Of a stretch of DNA of 64,000 bases, positions 50,174-61,288 are shown one piece after another. The position numbers and the translations under genes are program-made. Location: assembly GCF_014633365.1 (NCBI RefSeq), contig NC_068349.1, forward strand, positions 32,006,753 to 32,070,752, given 5' to 3'. A model generated the notes under the pieces. That model was not told the DNA's origin. It made no database searches and saw only the letters and a program-made list of their open reading frames with translations. Numbering within the stretch: position 1 is the first letter of the stretch; each line of letters begins with the position of its first letter. Source of the stretch: Diospyros lotus. Taxonomy: Eukaryota; Streptophyta; Magnoliopsida; Ericales; Ebenaceae.

Positions 50174-52841
50174 TGTAATACCCGATAAATTTGGATTAAT
50201 TAAAAATAAGCAATTTATTAAAGAAATGAGATTTCAGAGAAAATTGGTATCTGAATAGCCCGCAAAATTGACCAAATCGACTGTCAGGAGTGTCCCTGGA
50301 GCCGAGATGCCAAAATAAAATGATGTGGCATTAACAAGCAACCCGAGATAGGATTTATGGTCTAGAAAGAAATCAGATCGGAAACAGTTTTCAGTACAGT
50401 AAAATAGCAGCTATCAATTAGGCTGCAATACCGAATCGTTATAGACGACTTCTTGGAAGTCAACGGGAGACTGAGGAGACTTTGGTTTTTCATGAGGAAC
50501 AATCCTTCAGAGGTTTCAGGAATGAACAAAAGGGTTTGAGGCCAAAACGAAAATTCGGGCCAAAGTGCAATTCTTAAGATCTACCGAATCTGTCAGAGGG
50601 AGGTCGAAAGAATGATTTTTTGGAATCTTGAAAAGAGGAAGTTGAGTTTTAGAACATGAGGGTCCTAATGGAAATGAAAGAAAGTTCAAAGGCTTGAGAA
50701 AAGAGGCAAAAATGCAATAAATCAAAGTTGGAGGGCAAAAGTGGAATTTCTAAAAATTGGAGCAGCCATGGCCGACCAGCCCTTTCAATCACCGACTTTG
50801 GCCATAGGGATGGCATGAGGGTTGGTCGAGGATAACTTTTGGTAAAGGGCTTGGCCCATAACAGCCATCATGGTGGCCAGAAATAGAAGAAAAGCGACCG
50901 AAAGTTCGATCGTTTTTTATCAAAGCCTGCAAATGGCTATTTTAGTTGGTTAAAGCCGCTTGAAGGTCGATCTAGGGTAGGTAAACCCTCATATGGTAAT
51001 GGGCTAGTCGATCCCAGGCATTTGGAGCATCGATTTCGCCTATAAATAGGCATTCAAAGTGGCCGAAAATGGGGGAGAAAGAAGCTTCAAATCGGTCGTT
51101 TTATAGAACGAATTGAGAGTCAAGACCATGGGACTTTTGTTTCCCATGGCTTGAAGAAGAATTCTGGAAAATTTGGAGCATTTTGGTGCTCGTTTGATAG
51201 GTGTTCAATGGTGGCCGAAAATTGTGAGATTTTGAGTTTCAAATTGGCCACGATTTTGAACGAATTGAGGCTCAAGAATAAGGGGCTTTTAAAGCCCATG
51301 AGAGGTAGAAGATTTCTGGAGAGTTAGAGCCATTTTCATGGCCGTTTGATGGCGATTCGAGCTTCGCCGGAAAGAGGGAGGCGGGCGGCTAGCCGAGACT
51401 TCAAACGCCCGATTGGGCACCTTGCCGTGCTCTTTCGAGCCAAGATCAGTGCCAAATGGATCGACTGGAAGAGGGCTTTCAGCCGGTGGAGTCACCTTAA
51501 ATCGCCGGCATGGCCGGCGCCGGGGAAGATGACCGGCGCATGGGCCACACGCGCTGGTCAGCACGCGCAGCCCACGCGCCAGCGCGTGGGGGAGCGTGAG
51601 TAGCTAGAAAAATCTAAAAAAAATTCCTAAAAATCTATAAAAATATTTTATGGAGGTCTATGCAAAAAGTTTTGAAGTTCGGGTTCTCGATGTCTCGGTT
51701 TTATAGCCAAAGAATCTCGTTTTACGTGAAAACGCACCATCTAGGTAAGTCCAGTATTTTTCTTTGAAGTTTATGGCATATTATGAATTGTTGTGAAATT
51801 AGATTTGAGAAAATAGTCTCGAGGTATTTATTGAAATTTTCGGAAAGGAAAAATGAAAGAAAATGAAGGAAAAATAGAATATTGAGGAGATTTAGTGATT
51901 AAATATTATTTTATGATTGAGGAGATCAAGATGATGTGATTGGTGCAACTTTTGAGAGTTTGCACGAAAATCAAGGCGGGCACGCATATTGAGGCGACGC
52001 ATGCTTTTCAAGGTGTCTTGATCTTTAGGGCAAAGGTGAGTGATTTTATCCCCATAACTCATATATGATATGATTTCCTTGCTATGCATAATATTTACGA
52101 AAGATATGATTTATTTTGTCATACTGCATGAAAAGTCGTGATAATTACATGGCACGATATTATTGTTACGTTAATATTTGTGCATGGGAATGGGATGTCG
52201 TCCCCAGAGTGTAGCCGTAATTCCCCAAGGGCGTTGAGGGAATAACGTTAGGCTTATCCTATAGAGGTTCGGGATTTGCCTAGGATTCCTAGCCAGGCTT
52301 GTGGGTCAGGGAAGTTACACTAAGGGCAAATGTTGTTCATGTTATTGCATCATGCATTCATATATATGTTTTGGACCATCACTAGAAGTTTTATCTTCTA
52401 ATGGGTTATGCCCCTAGAACATTCCACGTTCCAGTTTTAGACTTGCAGTTAGGGCAAGGAGCAGGTTGAGATATGACGGCACGTGATGGCGTGGCCGATG
52501 ATTCAGCGAACTGTCTCGGAGATGTTTTAGCTGATGCTTTATTGATGATTAGCCTTATTAGAATATTATGAAATCTCCATGTATTTATGTATTTCAATAT
52601 TGAGGATATGATATTAATTATGGTATGAATTCTTATATTACAAATAAAGTGATTTGATTATGTACCATATCAGGTTTCAATTATCGCTTCCACATTTTTT
52701 AATGATTTGCTGGGGGTTTTGTTCGGAACTCGGTACTTAAGGTTTAAGTTATATACCGGGAAAGAAAGAAAAAAATAAATTATGTATACTTTGGGCCCCA
52801 GCATAGTGACACGCTCGATAAGAGAAAAGCAAGGTGTTACA
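50174..52841 (+). mobile_element. Giant solo LTR of Tekay/Del type, near-TSD TTAGA/TTAGT
   Basis: Starts TGTAATACCCGATAA and ends AAGGTGTTACA, 2668 bp, with flanks TTAGA / TTAGT (4 of 5). Has a TATA box (CCTATAAATAGGC near 51040) and the block GTAGCCGTAATTCCCCAAGG near 52205. A GC-rich island (51480-51600) stands out against the AT-rich surroundings. No internal domain is attached. Confidence 0.75.
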
Positions 52842-53040
52842 TTAGTCAACAGTTGCTAATTAAAATAAAGACTTAGTCGACAGATACAAGAATTTAGTTA
52901 ACAGATGCAATTCATTTATTCTGTTAGTCAATAAAGTGAAGGCATTAGTTGACAGATTGAAGGGTTAGTCGACAAATTAAAAGCATGTAATCGACAGATT
53001 GAAGTAAATGTCCACATTTTCTTTAATTTATATTTTACCT
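52842..53040. repeat. Cluster of TAGTCGACAGATTG-like words
   Basis: Seven variants (for example TAGTCAACAGTTGC, TAGTTGACAGATTGAAG, TAATCGACAGATTGAAG) within 150 bp. One inverted relative lies on the other side of the solo LTR at 50147, so both belong to the same split repeat. Confidence 0.6.
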
Positions 53041-53579
53041 TCCACTTACTTCAATATATAAATGTAAATAAAAAAGTACCCCTATTTGGATTCAATAAAA
53101 ATATATAAAAAATTAAAATCCATAACAATAAGAAAATAGAATTTTGGTTTTAATACAAATTCGTGATTTAGCATTTTTACCACTCTCAAAATAAATACCT
53201 TCTATTTATTAAAAATTCATTAAAAATCATTTTAACAGCAATGAATATTAGTTATCAAAATACCGGAAGATAATTTTTCAAAATGAAAACATTTTTGATA
53301 TGTCTCCTTATAATGCTCTAATCTTCTAGACTTAGAAATTAAACATCAAAGTACACAATAGGATAATTGGAGCAACATGGTGTTTTGCTTTTGAAACATT
53401 TTGCTTCATTTACCATTTGAAAAATCATTTAGGAGATTCTTTTTAAACCTTAAAACTTGTTTGAGCAAATCTCCATCTATAGAAAATTATAGATAATTTG
53501 ATTTTCATTTTAACAAAGCACTTGAAATTGATTTTTGTTTCCAAATCATATACTTTGATTTAGAAAATAAAACCATTTG

Positions 53580-54278
53580 ATATTTTTCATCATCAAAACT
53601 AAATACAAGAGTAAAACATCAATAACCTCGTGGTCCAACAAGGAAAGCCGCATGAGGCACCCTGGCGACTAAGTAAAAGAAGAAGTGAGGGTAACCTCGT
53701 GGCCCATCAAAAGAAGTGGCAGGGGTAGCATCGTAACCCAACAAAAGGAGCCACGAGTGGCACTTTGAGGCCCAATGGAAGAGGCCCTACAACCCCCAAA
53801 AAGCCTATGGGTAAGCATGTGCATAGCTCTGTGGGGGAGTTTTCTTGCTCTTTCAAACAACACCACCATCAAAATATTCCTCGAATGCGGGGGGTCTCAC
53901 ACAACAAGTAAACTAGATAACTCCAACATTCAAAAATATTTTTAGAAAAAGGATAGACAAACATTCATAAGAAACTATATCCCCCAAAAGGTAAAATAAA
54001 CATCATCTATAACAATCATAATCCCAACTAAATTGAAAATAATCAGGATATGTGTTATCTACAAAAATCATAATCCTGGTCTACTTTGAAGTACTTCTCT
54101 AATACTAATGTAAATACTGCTCTCAAACTTTTTATCTTTCTTAATACCCTACTTAAGTATTAGAGTGTTTGCGCGAGAATTCTCCTGAGCCCTCTAACTG
54201 TTTTATTTCTTGCAGACTCAAGAGGCTTGACGACAATGTTTCCTATCAAATAAATTTATTGTTGTATCTTGGCAACAA
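53580..54278 (+). repeat. Tat-type LTR, 3' part
   Basis: Shows TACTTAAGTATTAGAGTG near 54150, a decayed form of the Tat hallmark, and ends TTGTATCTTGGCAACAAT. The primer site TGGCGTCGTTTGTGAGA follows at 54283. The left end is not defined. Confidence 0.55.
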
Positions 54279-54394
54279 TAATTGGCGTCGTTTGTGAGAA
54301 CTCGTACAAAAAGCCAAGCAATAAGTATGCAACGACTCGGACCATGAGTATCACTAATCAATAGTAACAAGATGGAATAAAGGTTCAGTTACAA

Positions 54395-54810
54395 GGGTCA
54401 TAGAGGGCTCCTCCCCAGGGATAATCGAGGGCGCAGCCTTAGGGCCCCCCAAGAGCTCACCCCTAGGGCTCGTTGAAGGCTCCTCCCCAGGGGCAGTTGG
54501 GGGTGTAGCCTCATGGCCCTCCAAAAGCTCATCCCCAAGGACATGTTGGAAGCTCCTCCACAAGGGAAATTGGGGGCACAACCTCAAGGCCAGTCAAGTG
54601 CTCACCCTCAGGGCCTATTGAAAGTCCCTCATTGGGGTTAGTTGGGGGCAAAATGCCCCAAAACCAGTTTGGAGTTCACCCTCAAGGCCGATCAGGGGCA
54701 CAGTTTCATAGTCAGCCAAGTGCTCACCTTCAGGACCCATTGGGATTTCATACCTAGGTCCAACTAAGATTTCACACCCATGGCTAACCAGGAAATTTAC
54801 CTCCAGAACC
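54395..54810. repeat. 72-bp minisatellite after a Tat primer site
   Basis: GCTCCTCCCCAGGG-like cores recur at about 54407, 54479, 54551 and 54623, a steady 72-bp step, with decaying copies to about 54810. The step is a multiple of three. On the minus strand it reads as a 24-residue repeat (ELLEGHEATPPTAPGEEPS and relatives) with few stops. Confidence 0.75.
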
Positions 54811-55053
54811 TTCAAGACATTTGTCCCACGGAATACACAAACCCATATGGGTAGACTTTTTCAGTGGTACCATGGGTGAAATATGAAGTTTTGCTACACC
54901 AACATAAAAAAGGAATGCAAGCGCTGTGAGAAAGTCACTGGCTTATTGCAAAACATATGTAATAACCTGTCCTTCCAAAGCGTGTTACTATTTCAAGAGT
55001 TATATATATATATATATTTCTTGTAATACCATCTCCAAATTCTCAAAATATCA

Positions 55054-56333
55054 TGTTGAGCCAACTTGCTCATATTAATTATGTTTTGATAATTAACAAA
55101 AATATTTTTATGATATAAATATTTTTTTACTCATACAAAAAGTAAATTTATTTTGAATTAAAGGATAATTGTTTTTAGACATGTATTTTTGTTTTAATTA
55201 TTTATGTCTCAAAAGTTTTTATTTGAAATTTCAAATTTTGAATTAAAGAAGAATTATTTTTAGACATATTTTCTCTTACTTATACAAAAAGTAAATTTAT
55301 TTTAAATTAAAGGAGATTGCTTTTAGACATGTTTTCTTATTTTAATAATTTATATCTCAAAAGCTTATATTTGAATTTTCAAATCTTGATTTCTTATGCA
55401 AAAAGTAAATTTATTTTGAATTAAAGGTAAGACATGTTTTCTTATTGTTTGAGAAACTCTAAATATTTTTTAAATTTCAAACTTTATATTAATCATTTCT
55501 TTAGTGGCTAAAATACTTATAAATACCCTCTCAAACTCATTTTTTAAGCATCTAAGTACTTTCATTTGATATCCAAAGCACCCGAAACTCTCAAACACTC
55601 TCAAACAAAACATCCAAGCAATTCGAGACTCTCGAAGTATTATTGCACATCCACCGAAGAGCCACAAGGTAAGAGGAGAAAATTTCTTCAACTTTTTTAC
55701 GACAAATCTGAACTTTTCCATTTGAGACTACAAATTTATTTATTTATTTAAATATTATTGCCTTGTATAATTTGTTCTTAATTGCTTATTTGTGTTCAAG
55801 TGTGGAAAAATTATTTGTAACATTTAAATTACTATTGTGGATTGTATAGGTTTCTAGAACCGTTAAAATCTAGGTGAATCTAGTTTCTAAGGTAAGCTAG
55901 GGAGAAAATCTTAGTGTTGGTGGTTTTCCTAGAACCCATTATAATCTAGGAGTGTATTTAGTTTTCAATGTGAGATAGTGTGAAAATTTTGGTGAGATTA
56001 GTGGAACCCCAAGGGTGGTTAAGACCTTAGGAGAGTAGAGTAGGTGTATGTGGAGATACCGAACCACTATAAATTGTTCTGTGCCTCATTTATTAATTTT
56101 TACTATATATTGTGGCTTGCAATTTATTAATCTCAAACTTACATATACATAGTTATAAAATCTTAATTTGTTTAAAATTAAATAACTAAAATTTAATTAA
56201 AAGAAAATAATTTATATATATTCTTAGAGAAAATAATTAATCAATAATATTTATTAAAAGGAAAAAAAATTTAAACACTCAATTCACCTCTCTCTTGAGT
56301 AGCCATATCTTAAGGGACTAACAATTAGTATCA
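55054..56333 (+). repeat. 5' LTR of the LBD-carrying copia element
   Basis: 1280 bp, TATAAATA at 55518. It shares blocks with 60560-61288 over about 850 bp. The stem-loop at 56038-56073 lies in its downstream part. Confidence 0.82.
56038..56073 (+). other. Conserved LTR stem-loop (copy 5, diverged)
   Basis: GAGTA, stem GGTGT (56043-56047), 8-nt loop, stem ATACC (56056-56060, one G-T pair), then GAACCACTATAAA. Confidence 0.5.
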
Positions 56334-56393
56334 AAGCAGACTTCTAAAATAGTTAAACTCTTAATTTACACTTTAACTTAGAAGATATCTAGA

Positions 56394-57170
56394 TGGTCGC
56401 ATTCACCAACCAAGTAATAGCCAAAGGACCCTCACCCTCTGGAACACCATTATTTGATGACACAAATTTTGCTTATTGGAAAATGAGGATGGAGTCATAT
56501 TTATTTTCAATAGATTATTATTTGTGAAAAATAGTTAGAGATGATTTTGTCACAACTTTAACTAAAGAAGATAAATGGACCGAATAAGATATTAAAAAAT
56601 ACCAAATGGATCATAAAGCTAAATACATAATTTTTTGTTCAATCCTTCCTAGTGAATATGAAAAATTATTTGCTTGTTCTACATCACATGAAATTTGGAG
56701 AAAATTAGTAGTATATGAAGGTATTGATGAAGTAAAAGATATTAGGATTAATCTCTTAATGTTACAATATGGAGAATTTGAACTACTTCAAAATGAAAAT
56801 ATTAGTGATATGAATGGCAGATTTCAAAAGATTATAAACAATATTAAAATGTTATGAAAAATAATTTCAGAAAAAGGATCAAATTAAGAAATTTCTCAAA
56901 TCTCTAATAGTAGCTTGGCAGCATTTAGTGACCATTATTTCTCAAGCTAAAAATTTAAAAGAATTAAAAATAGAAGAATTAATAGGAACACTTCTAACTC
57001 ATGAATTAATATTAAGTAAAATAAATGAAGATAAGAAAATCTCGACTCTAAGAGTAAATGAAGAGAAATGTTTTATGGCTATAGAAGAAGATGAAGAAGA
57101 AGAAGATAACTTAGAGTCAAAAGAATTACAAAAAGCATATGAAGAACTATATATAAAATATATCTATTAA
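56394..57170 (+). pseudogene. Copia gag remnant
   Basis: FDDTNFAYWKMRMESYL, then KAKYIIFCSILPSEYE, HEIWRKLVVYEGIDEVKD and ISDMNGRFQKIINN match the UBN2-type copia gag. A further frame (56928-57170) continues to an acidic stretch. Stops and frameshifts break it. Confidence 0.78.
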
Positions 57171-57580
57171 GAAAGAAGTAAAAACAATTAAGAAGAATCA
57201 TAAAGAAGAAAATGAAAAATTGAAGAGTGAAATAAAGAATTTAAAAGAAAAATCACAAGAACTCAAGAAAGAAAATGAAGATAAATTAAAAGATCAATTA
57301 ATTAATTTTGAAAAAAAATAAAATATTGAAAACTCAAAATAATAAATTATTAGTAGAAAAGAAAGCCATAGAAAAAAGTTTAGCCACATTAATTTTAAAG
57401 AAAAATTCAAAACCCAAATCAAGGTACAAAACACCTAAAAGAGAATGAAAACAACCTAGATGGAGACCCTAAGCTAAGAGAAACAATATAGTACAAATGT
57501 GGATACCCAAAGGGGTAATACAAACAATGAGCAAGTTAAATATTGCTCCTCATCCACATATATAAAAAATAATAAATCAT

Positions 57581-57799
57581 TTGATTCCAATGAAGAAAGA
57601 TTCAAGAGACCCGTCCATAGATGGATGTCCAAACCTAAAATGTGATCTTATCAAATATGTAGATGTGCGTGAGGATCACAATGGAAACAAATTGTATATG
57701 GATAGTGGATGCTCATCACACATGACTAGTGGGAGAGATCTACAGATCTCACTCCTAAAGAAAGAAGGTATGTCGCCTTCTAGAAATAATGTCAAATAG
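57581..57799 (+). pseudogene. Copia protease start
   Basis: LYMDSGCSSHMTSGRDL is the copia protease active-site block (D-S-G). Soon after, the reading breaks up. Confidence 0.75.
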
Positions 57800-58195
57800 T
57801 AAAGAATAAGCATATTATTTTTGTGGTATAAAAAATATATTAGGTCATGCAAATCCAAACCTAATCAAGAAAGTTTTGATTTAATTGTCAGGTTTCCTAA
57901 AATGAAAATCAGTGAAGAAATTTTATGTGATGCTTGCTATTAATATAAGCAAAGTAGAGTCTAAATTTATGAGTGAAATATCAATCAGTAAGCATTTACA
58001 ACTTTACACTTAGATCTATTTAAACCCACACAAACTAGAAGTTTGGGTGAAAAAACATTATATGTTATAGTAGAAAATTTCTCTAGGATTACTGGGTTTT
58101 GCTTTTGTTTTCAAATGATAAAAATTTTCAAATCGTTAAAAAGAAAGCTAAGAGAATTAGATGATAAAATTGTCTCTCTAAGACGATGATGATTT

Positions 58196-58382
58196 AGGTA
58201 TGCTTCCTAAGAATTATAAATTTGTGCAAGATCATCCAATAGATCAAATAATTGAAGAACCAAGTCAAGGTGTAAGGACTATATGTTTTACAATGTGGAC
58301 TTCATATCTAATGATTGAGCCAACTTGCATGCATCAAGCCTTAGAAAATGAATTTTGGATCAATGTTGTGCAAGAAAAATGA
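58196..58382 (+). pseudogene. Copia RT N-terminal scrap
   Basis: KFVQDHPIDQIIEEPSQGVR and EPTCMHQALENEFWINVVQE match the start of copia RT. Integrase is missing between the protease and this scrap, and the RT catalytic part is missing after it. Confidence 0.75.
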
Positions 58383-58544
58383 AGATTAGAAATTAGTTCC
58401 AAAATCAAAAGATTTTTTATATTTGGAACATAATGAATTTTCAAGAATAAATTAGAAGGGAATTAGGGATAATAAATCCATTTGGATAGCTTAGAATATT
58501 CAAGTGGGAAAAATTTATTGTGCAAAATTCGTTTTTGTTAAAAA

Positions 58545-58635
58545 AATTAATTAATTAATTAATTAAATTAAATTAAAAAAAATCAAACCCTTATAGCTCT
58601 CACTCTTTTCCTCATCTCACCCGAATCCTCTTTAT

Positions 58636-58669
<34 letters not shown>

Positions 58670-59236
58670 GTCACCCTCGCCACCGATGTCCTCTTCGTCG
58701 CTCATCTTCGATGTCTCCCTCGTTCGTCGTTGCCTCTCTGTCGTGTAGCCGATCAGATCCACGGTAAGTCTCTATTTGTTTTTTTTTTTCATTGTTCTCA
58801 GATCCACAGTTCTTCGTTGTTCATTTTTTTCTATCTTGTGTTTGGTTGTTCTTGTTAGGGTTTCACGGTGAGCTCCTTTATCCCCAGACCCCAAATCCTC
58901 CAAACCTTCACCTTTAACCCCCTGTGAATTTCCAAACTTCCTCCCTATCTCCTACAGATCTACCCAGATCTCATTAGACCTGGCCTTCAAATCTGTCGCC
59001 CATGGCGTCCGTTGCATCTACAGCCATCTGCATCCTTATTACTGTCGCCGCCGCCCGCGACCTGCTCACTAACCCCCAAATCCCCTGCCTCTCATTGATT
59101 TGCTCATTGACCCCCCTTTCTCACTCTATCACATCTATCTTGCTCTCACCCTCGCCCTCTTGCTCTCTCACCCCTATTAATCAAAACCCTAAACATAGTG
59201 ATAAGTTACTGATTAAAAAATAATAATAATAATAAA
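58545..59236 (+). other. CT-rich foreign segment ending in a (TAA)n tail
   Basis: Begins after an (ATTA)n tract (58545-58575), then a CT microsatellite (58638-58668), C-rich DNA resembling a plant 5' leader, and ends in ATTAAAAAATAATAATAATAA (59213-59235). The simple tail suggests a retroposed transcript or a LINE/SINE end, but no coding motif identifies it. Confidence 0.35.
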
Positions 59237-59255
59237 ACAAATCAACTAGAAGATC

Positions 59256-59848
59256 ATGTCAGGACCCGATTCTCCGTGTGATACCTACAAAATATTAAGA
59301 AGAAAATGTACCCAATCATACGCCTTTGCCCATTTGTTCTGCCATGAAGGACCTACTGATTTTACAGCTATCCATAAGGTTTTTTGTGCCAGTAATGCCT
59401 CAAAGCTACTAGACTAGCTTCCGGTTAGTGACCATTATGGGGTTGTCGCTACATTCTTATATGAAGCTCAAGCTAGGCTTTCAAGATCCTATTTATGGTT
59501 GTATATCCTACATTTCTTTCCCTCCAACAACAGGTCGTCGATCTTCAATTTCATCTACCTTTATTGGAGCAATTACTATTTGCAAACCCTCTCAATGTTC
59601 AAAATTGGTTTCACCTAGAAACCAATTCAAACCCATACTATAACAATGAATCTTTCTTCGTGAATGATCCAAACCCTATCTGGAATTTTGAAAACCCAGT
59701 CATTCAAGAAGAAAATGTATCGTTTCCTTATTTCCAAGAGGCTAGTTGGCAATCTTACCCAGTCGAAACTAGCAGCAGACAATGGCCATTTCCAGATGAT
59801 ATCGATGAACTTGGATCCGTCGAGTTCGGCAACCATCATCAGCACTGA
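59256..59848 (+). pseudogene. LBD (LOB-domain) transcription factor copy, broken
   Basis: From ATG at 59256: SPCDTYKILRRKCTQSYAFA, FTAIHKVFCASNASKLLD, a stop, LPVSDHYGVVATFLYEAQAR, then in shifted frames QDPIYGCISYI and SLQQQVVDLQFHL. This is the LOB domain of class I LBD factors (LBD16/18/29-like; DNA-binding regulators of organ and lateral-root formation). The CX2CX6CX3C zinc motif has lost its second and fourth Cys (both Tyr). One stop and two frameshifts disrupt the domain, while the C-terminal ~105 codons stay open to TGA at 59846. Confidence 0.75.
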
Positions 59849-60559
59849 GTATCGGCGAAATCCAAAGCTATCAATATGGATAACTTAGATTACTACTTTG
59901 TAGATTCTGTAATGCTAATGTACCACTTGACTATTCTATGATTGCTTTCTTTGTAGATATATTCTATGTTGTGTAATCATAGATCTATGGTTGGAATGGT
60001 TAGAACGAAATTCCATGATAGATATGACGTATTGTTTTTGATACTTAACATTGCATCTATATTTTCAGTACTCTTTGTTCATTATTTATCATATTATTTA
60101 TGTGAATTATTCTTGATAAATTTATTTCATGGACTGTATTGTTTAAATCTTTATTTTCTTCGTTAACAATGTCTTTTTTATTATGAAAAAAAGGGGGAGA
60201 CGAATAAGATGTTATGAGATGAGAAATTGTATGTATGAGAGTGTGGATTGCATATTATTTTTGTATGGGGCAGAAAAATGTATTATGATATTTTTTCGTG
60301 TATGTGAGGAAATAGTATATCTGAGAGATAAGACATCAAGCAGGTGTAATTAAGGCAATCAGATTTGGTAATCATGTTTGGTCTTTAAAACTCTTAAAAA
60401 TTATTTTATATATTAAGCTATATCTAAAACATTTTTATGCTATTAGTATTTTTGAAAGGGAGAGCTTATAGTATAAAACTAATGGGGAGCTAAAAAATAT
60501 TTTATTGCATTAATCACCTCATAAATCATGTTTTTTGTCATCATAAAAAAATGGGAGAA
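59849..60559 (+). other. Copia tail region before the 3' LTR
   Basis: AT-rich with repeated purine tracts (AAAAAAAGGGGGAGACG at 60185, AAAAAAATGGGAGAA at 60545), the latter serving as polypurine tract. 3' flank of the LBD copy merges into it without a clear border. Confidence 0.45.
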
Positions 60560-61288
60560 TGTTGAGCCAACTTGCTCATATTAATTAAGTTTTGATGATT
60601 AATAAAAATATTTTTATGATATAAATATTTTTTACTCATATAAAAAGTAAATTTATTTTGAATTAAAGGAGAATTGTTTTTAGACATGTTTTCTTTTATT
60701 AATTATTTATGTTTCAAAAGTTTATATTTAAATTTTCAAATTTTGAATTAAAAAAGAATTATTTTTAGACATGTTTTCTTTTATTCATACAAAAAATAAA
60801 TTTATTTTGAATTAAAGATGAGACATGTTTTCTTATTGTTTGAGAAAGCCTAAACATTTTTCAATTTCAAACTTCATATTAACCATTTTTTTAGTGGCTA
60901 AAATGCTTATAAATACCCCCCAAATTCAATTTTTGAGCATCTAAGTACTTCCATTATATATCCAAATCACCCAAAAGCTCTCAAACACTCTCAAGCAAAA
61001 CATCCCAACCAATCCGAGACTTTTGAAGTATTATTGTACATCCACCGAAGAGTCACAAGGCAAGAGGAGAAAAGTTTTTCAAGTCTTTTACGACAAATCT
61101 GAACTTTTTCATTTGAGATTACAAATTTATTTATTTATTTAAATATTATTGTATTGTATAATTTGTTCTTAATTACTTATTTGTGTTCAAGTGTGAAAAA
61201 ATTATTTGTAACATTTAAATTACTATGGTGGATTGTATATATTTCCTAGAACCGTTAAAATCTAGGTAAATCTAGTTTTCAAGATAAG
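60560..61288 (+). repeat. 3' LTR of the LBD-carrying copia element, truncated
   Basis: Starts TGTTGAGCCAACTTGC and follows 55054-55900 with several deletions. It stops matching after AAGATAAGTTAG at 61288, losing roughly the last 430 bp. Confidence 0.82.

Larger units (their letters stand above)
55054..61288 (+). mobile_element. Copia element carrying an LBD gene copy; integrase deleted, 3' LTR cut
   Basis: The 5' LTR is 55054-56333 (TGTTGAGCCAAC to GGGACTAACA). Primer-like ATTAGTATCAAAGC follows. Gag, a protease start (MDSGCSSHMTSG) and the RT start (FVQDHPIDQIIEEPSQGV) remain, while integrase and most of RT are gone. An LBD gene copy and other foreign DNA occupy 58.4-59.9 kb. The 3' LTR starts at 60560 after AAATGGGAGAA and is cut at about 61288. 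Confidence 0.82.

Noticed and set aside
52842..53040. TAGTCGACAGATTG word cluster as a CRISPR-like array
   Set aside because: Units are degenerate, spacing is irregular (about 14-40 bp), and the context is plant repeat DNA split by an LTR.
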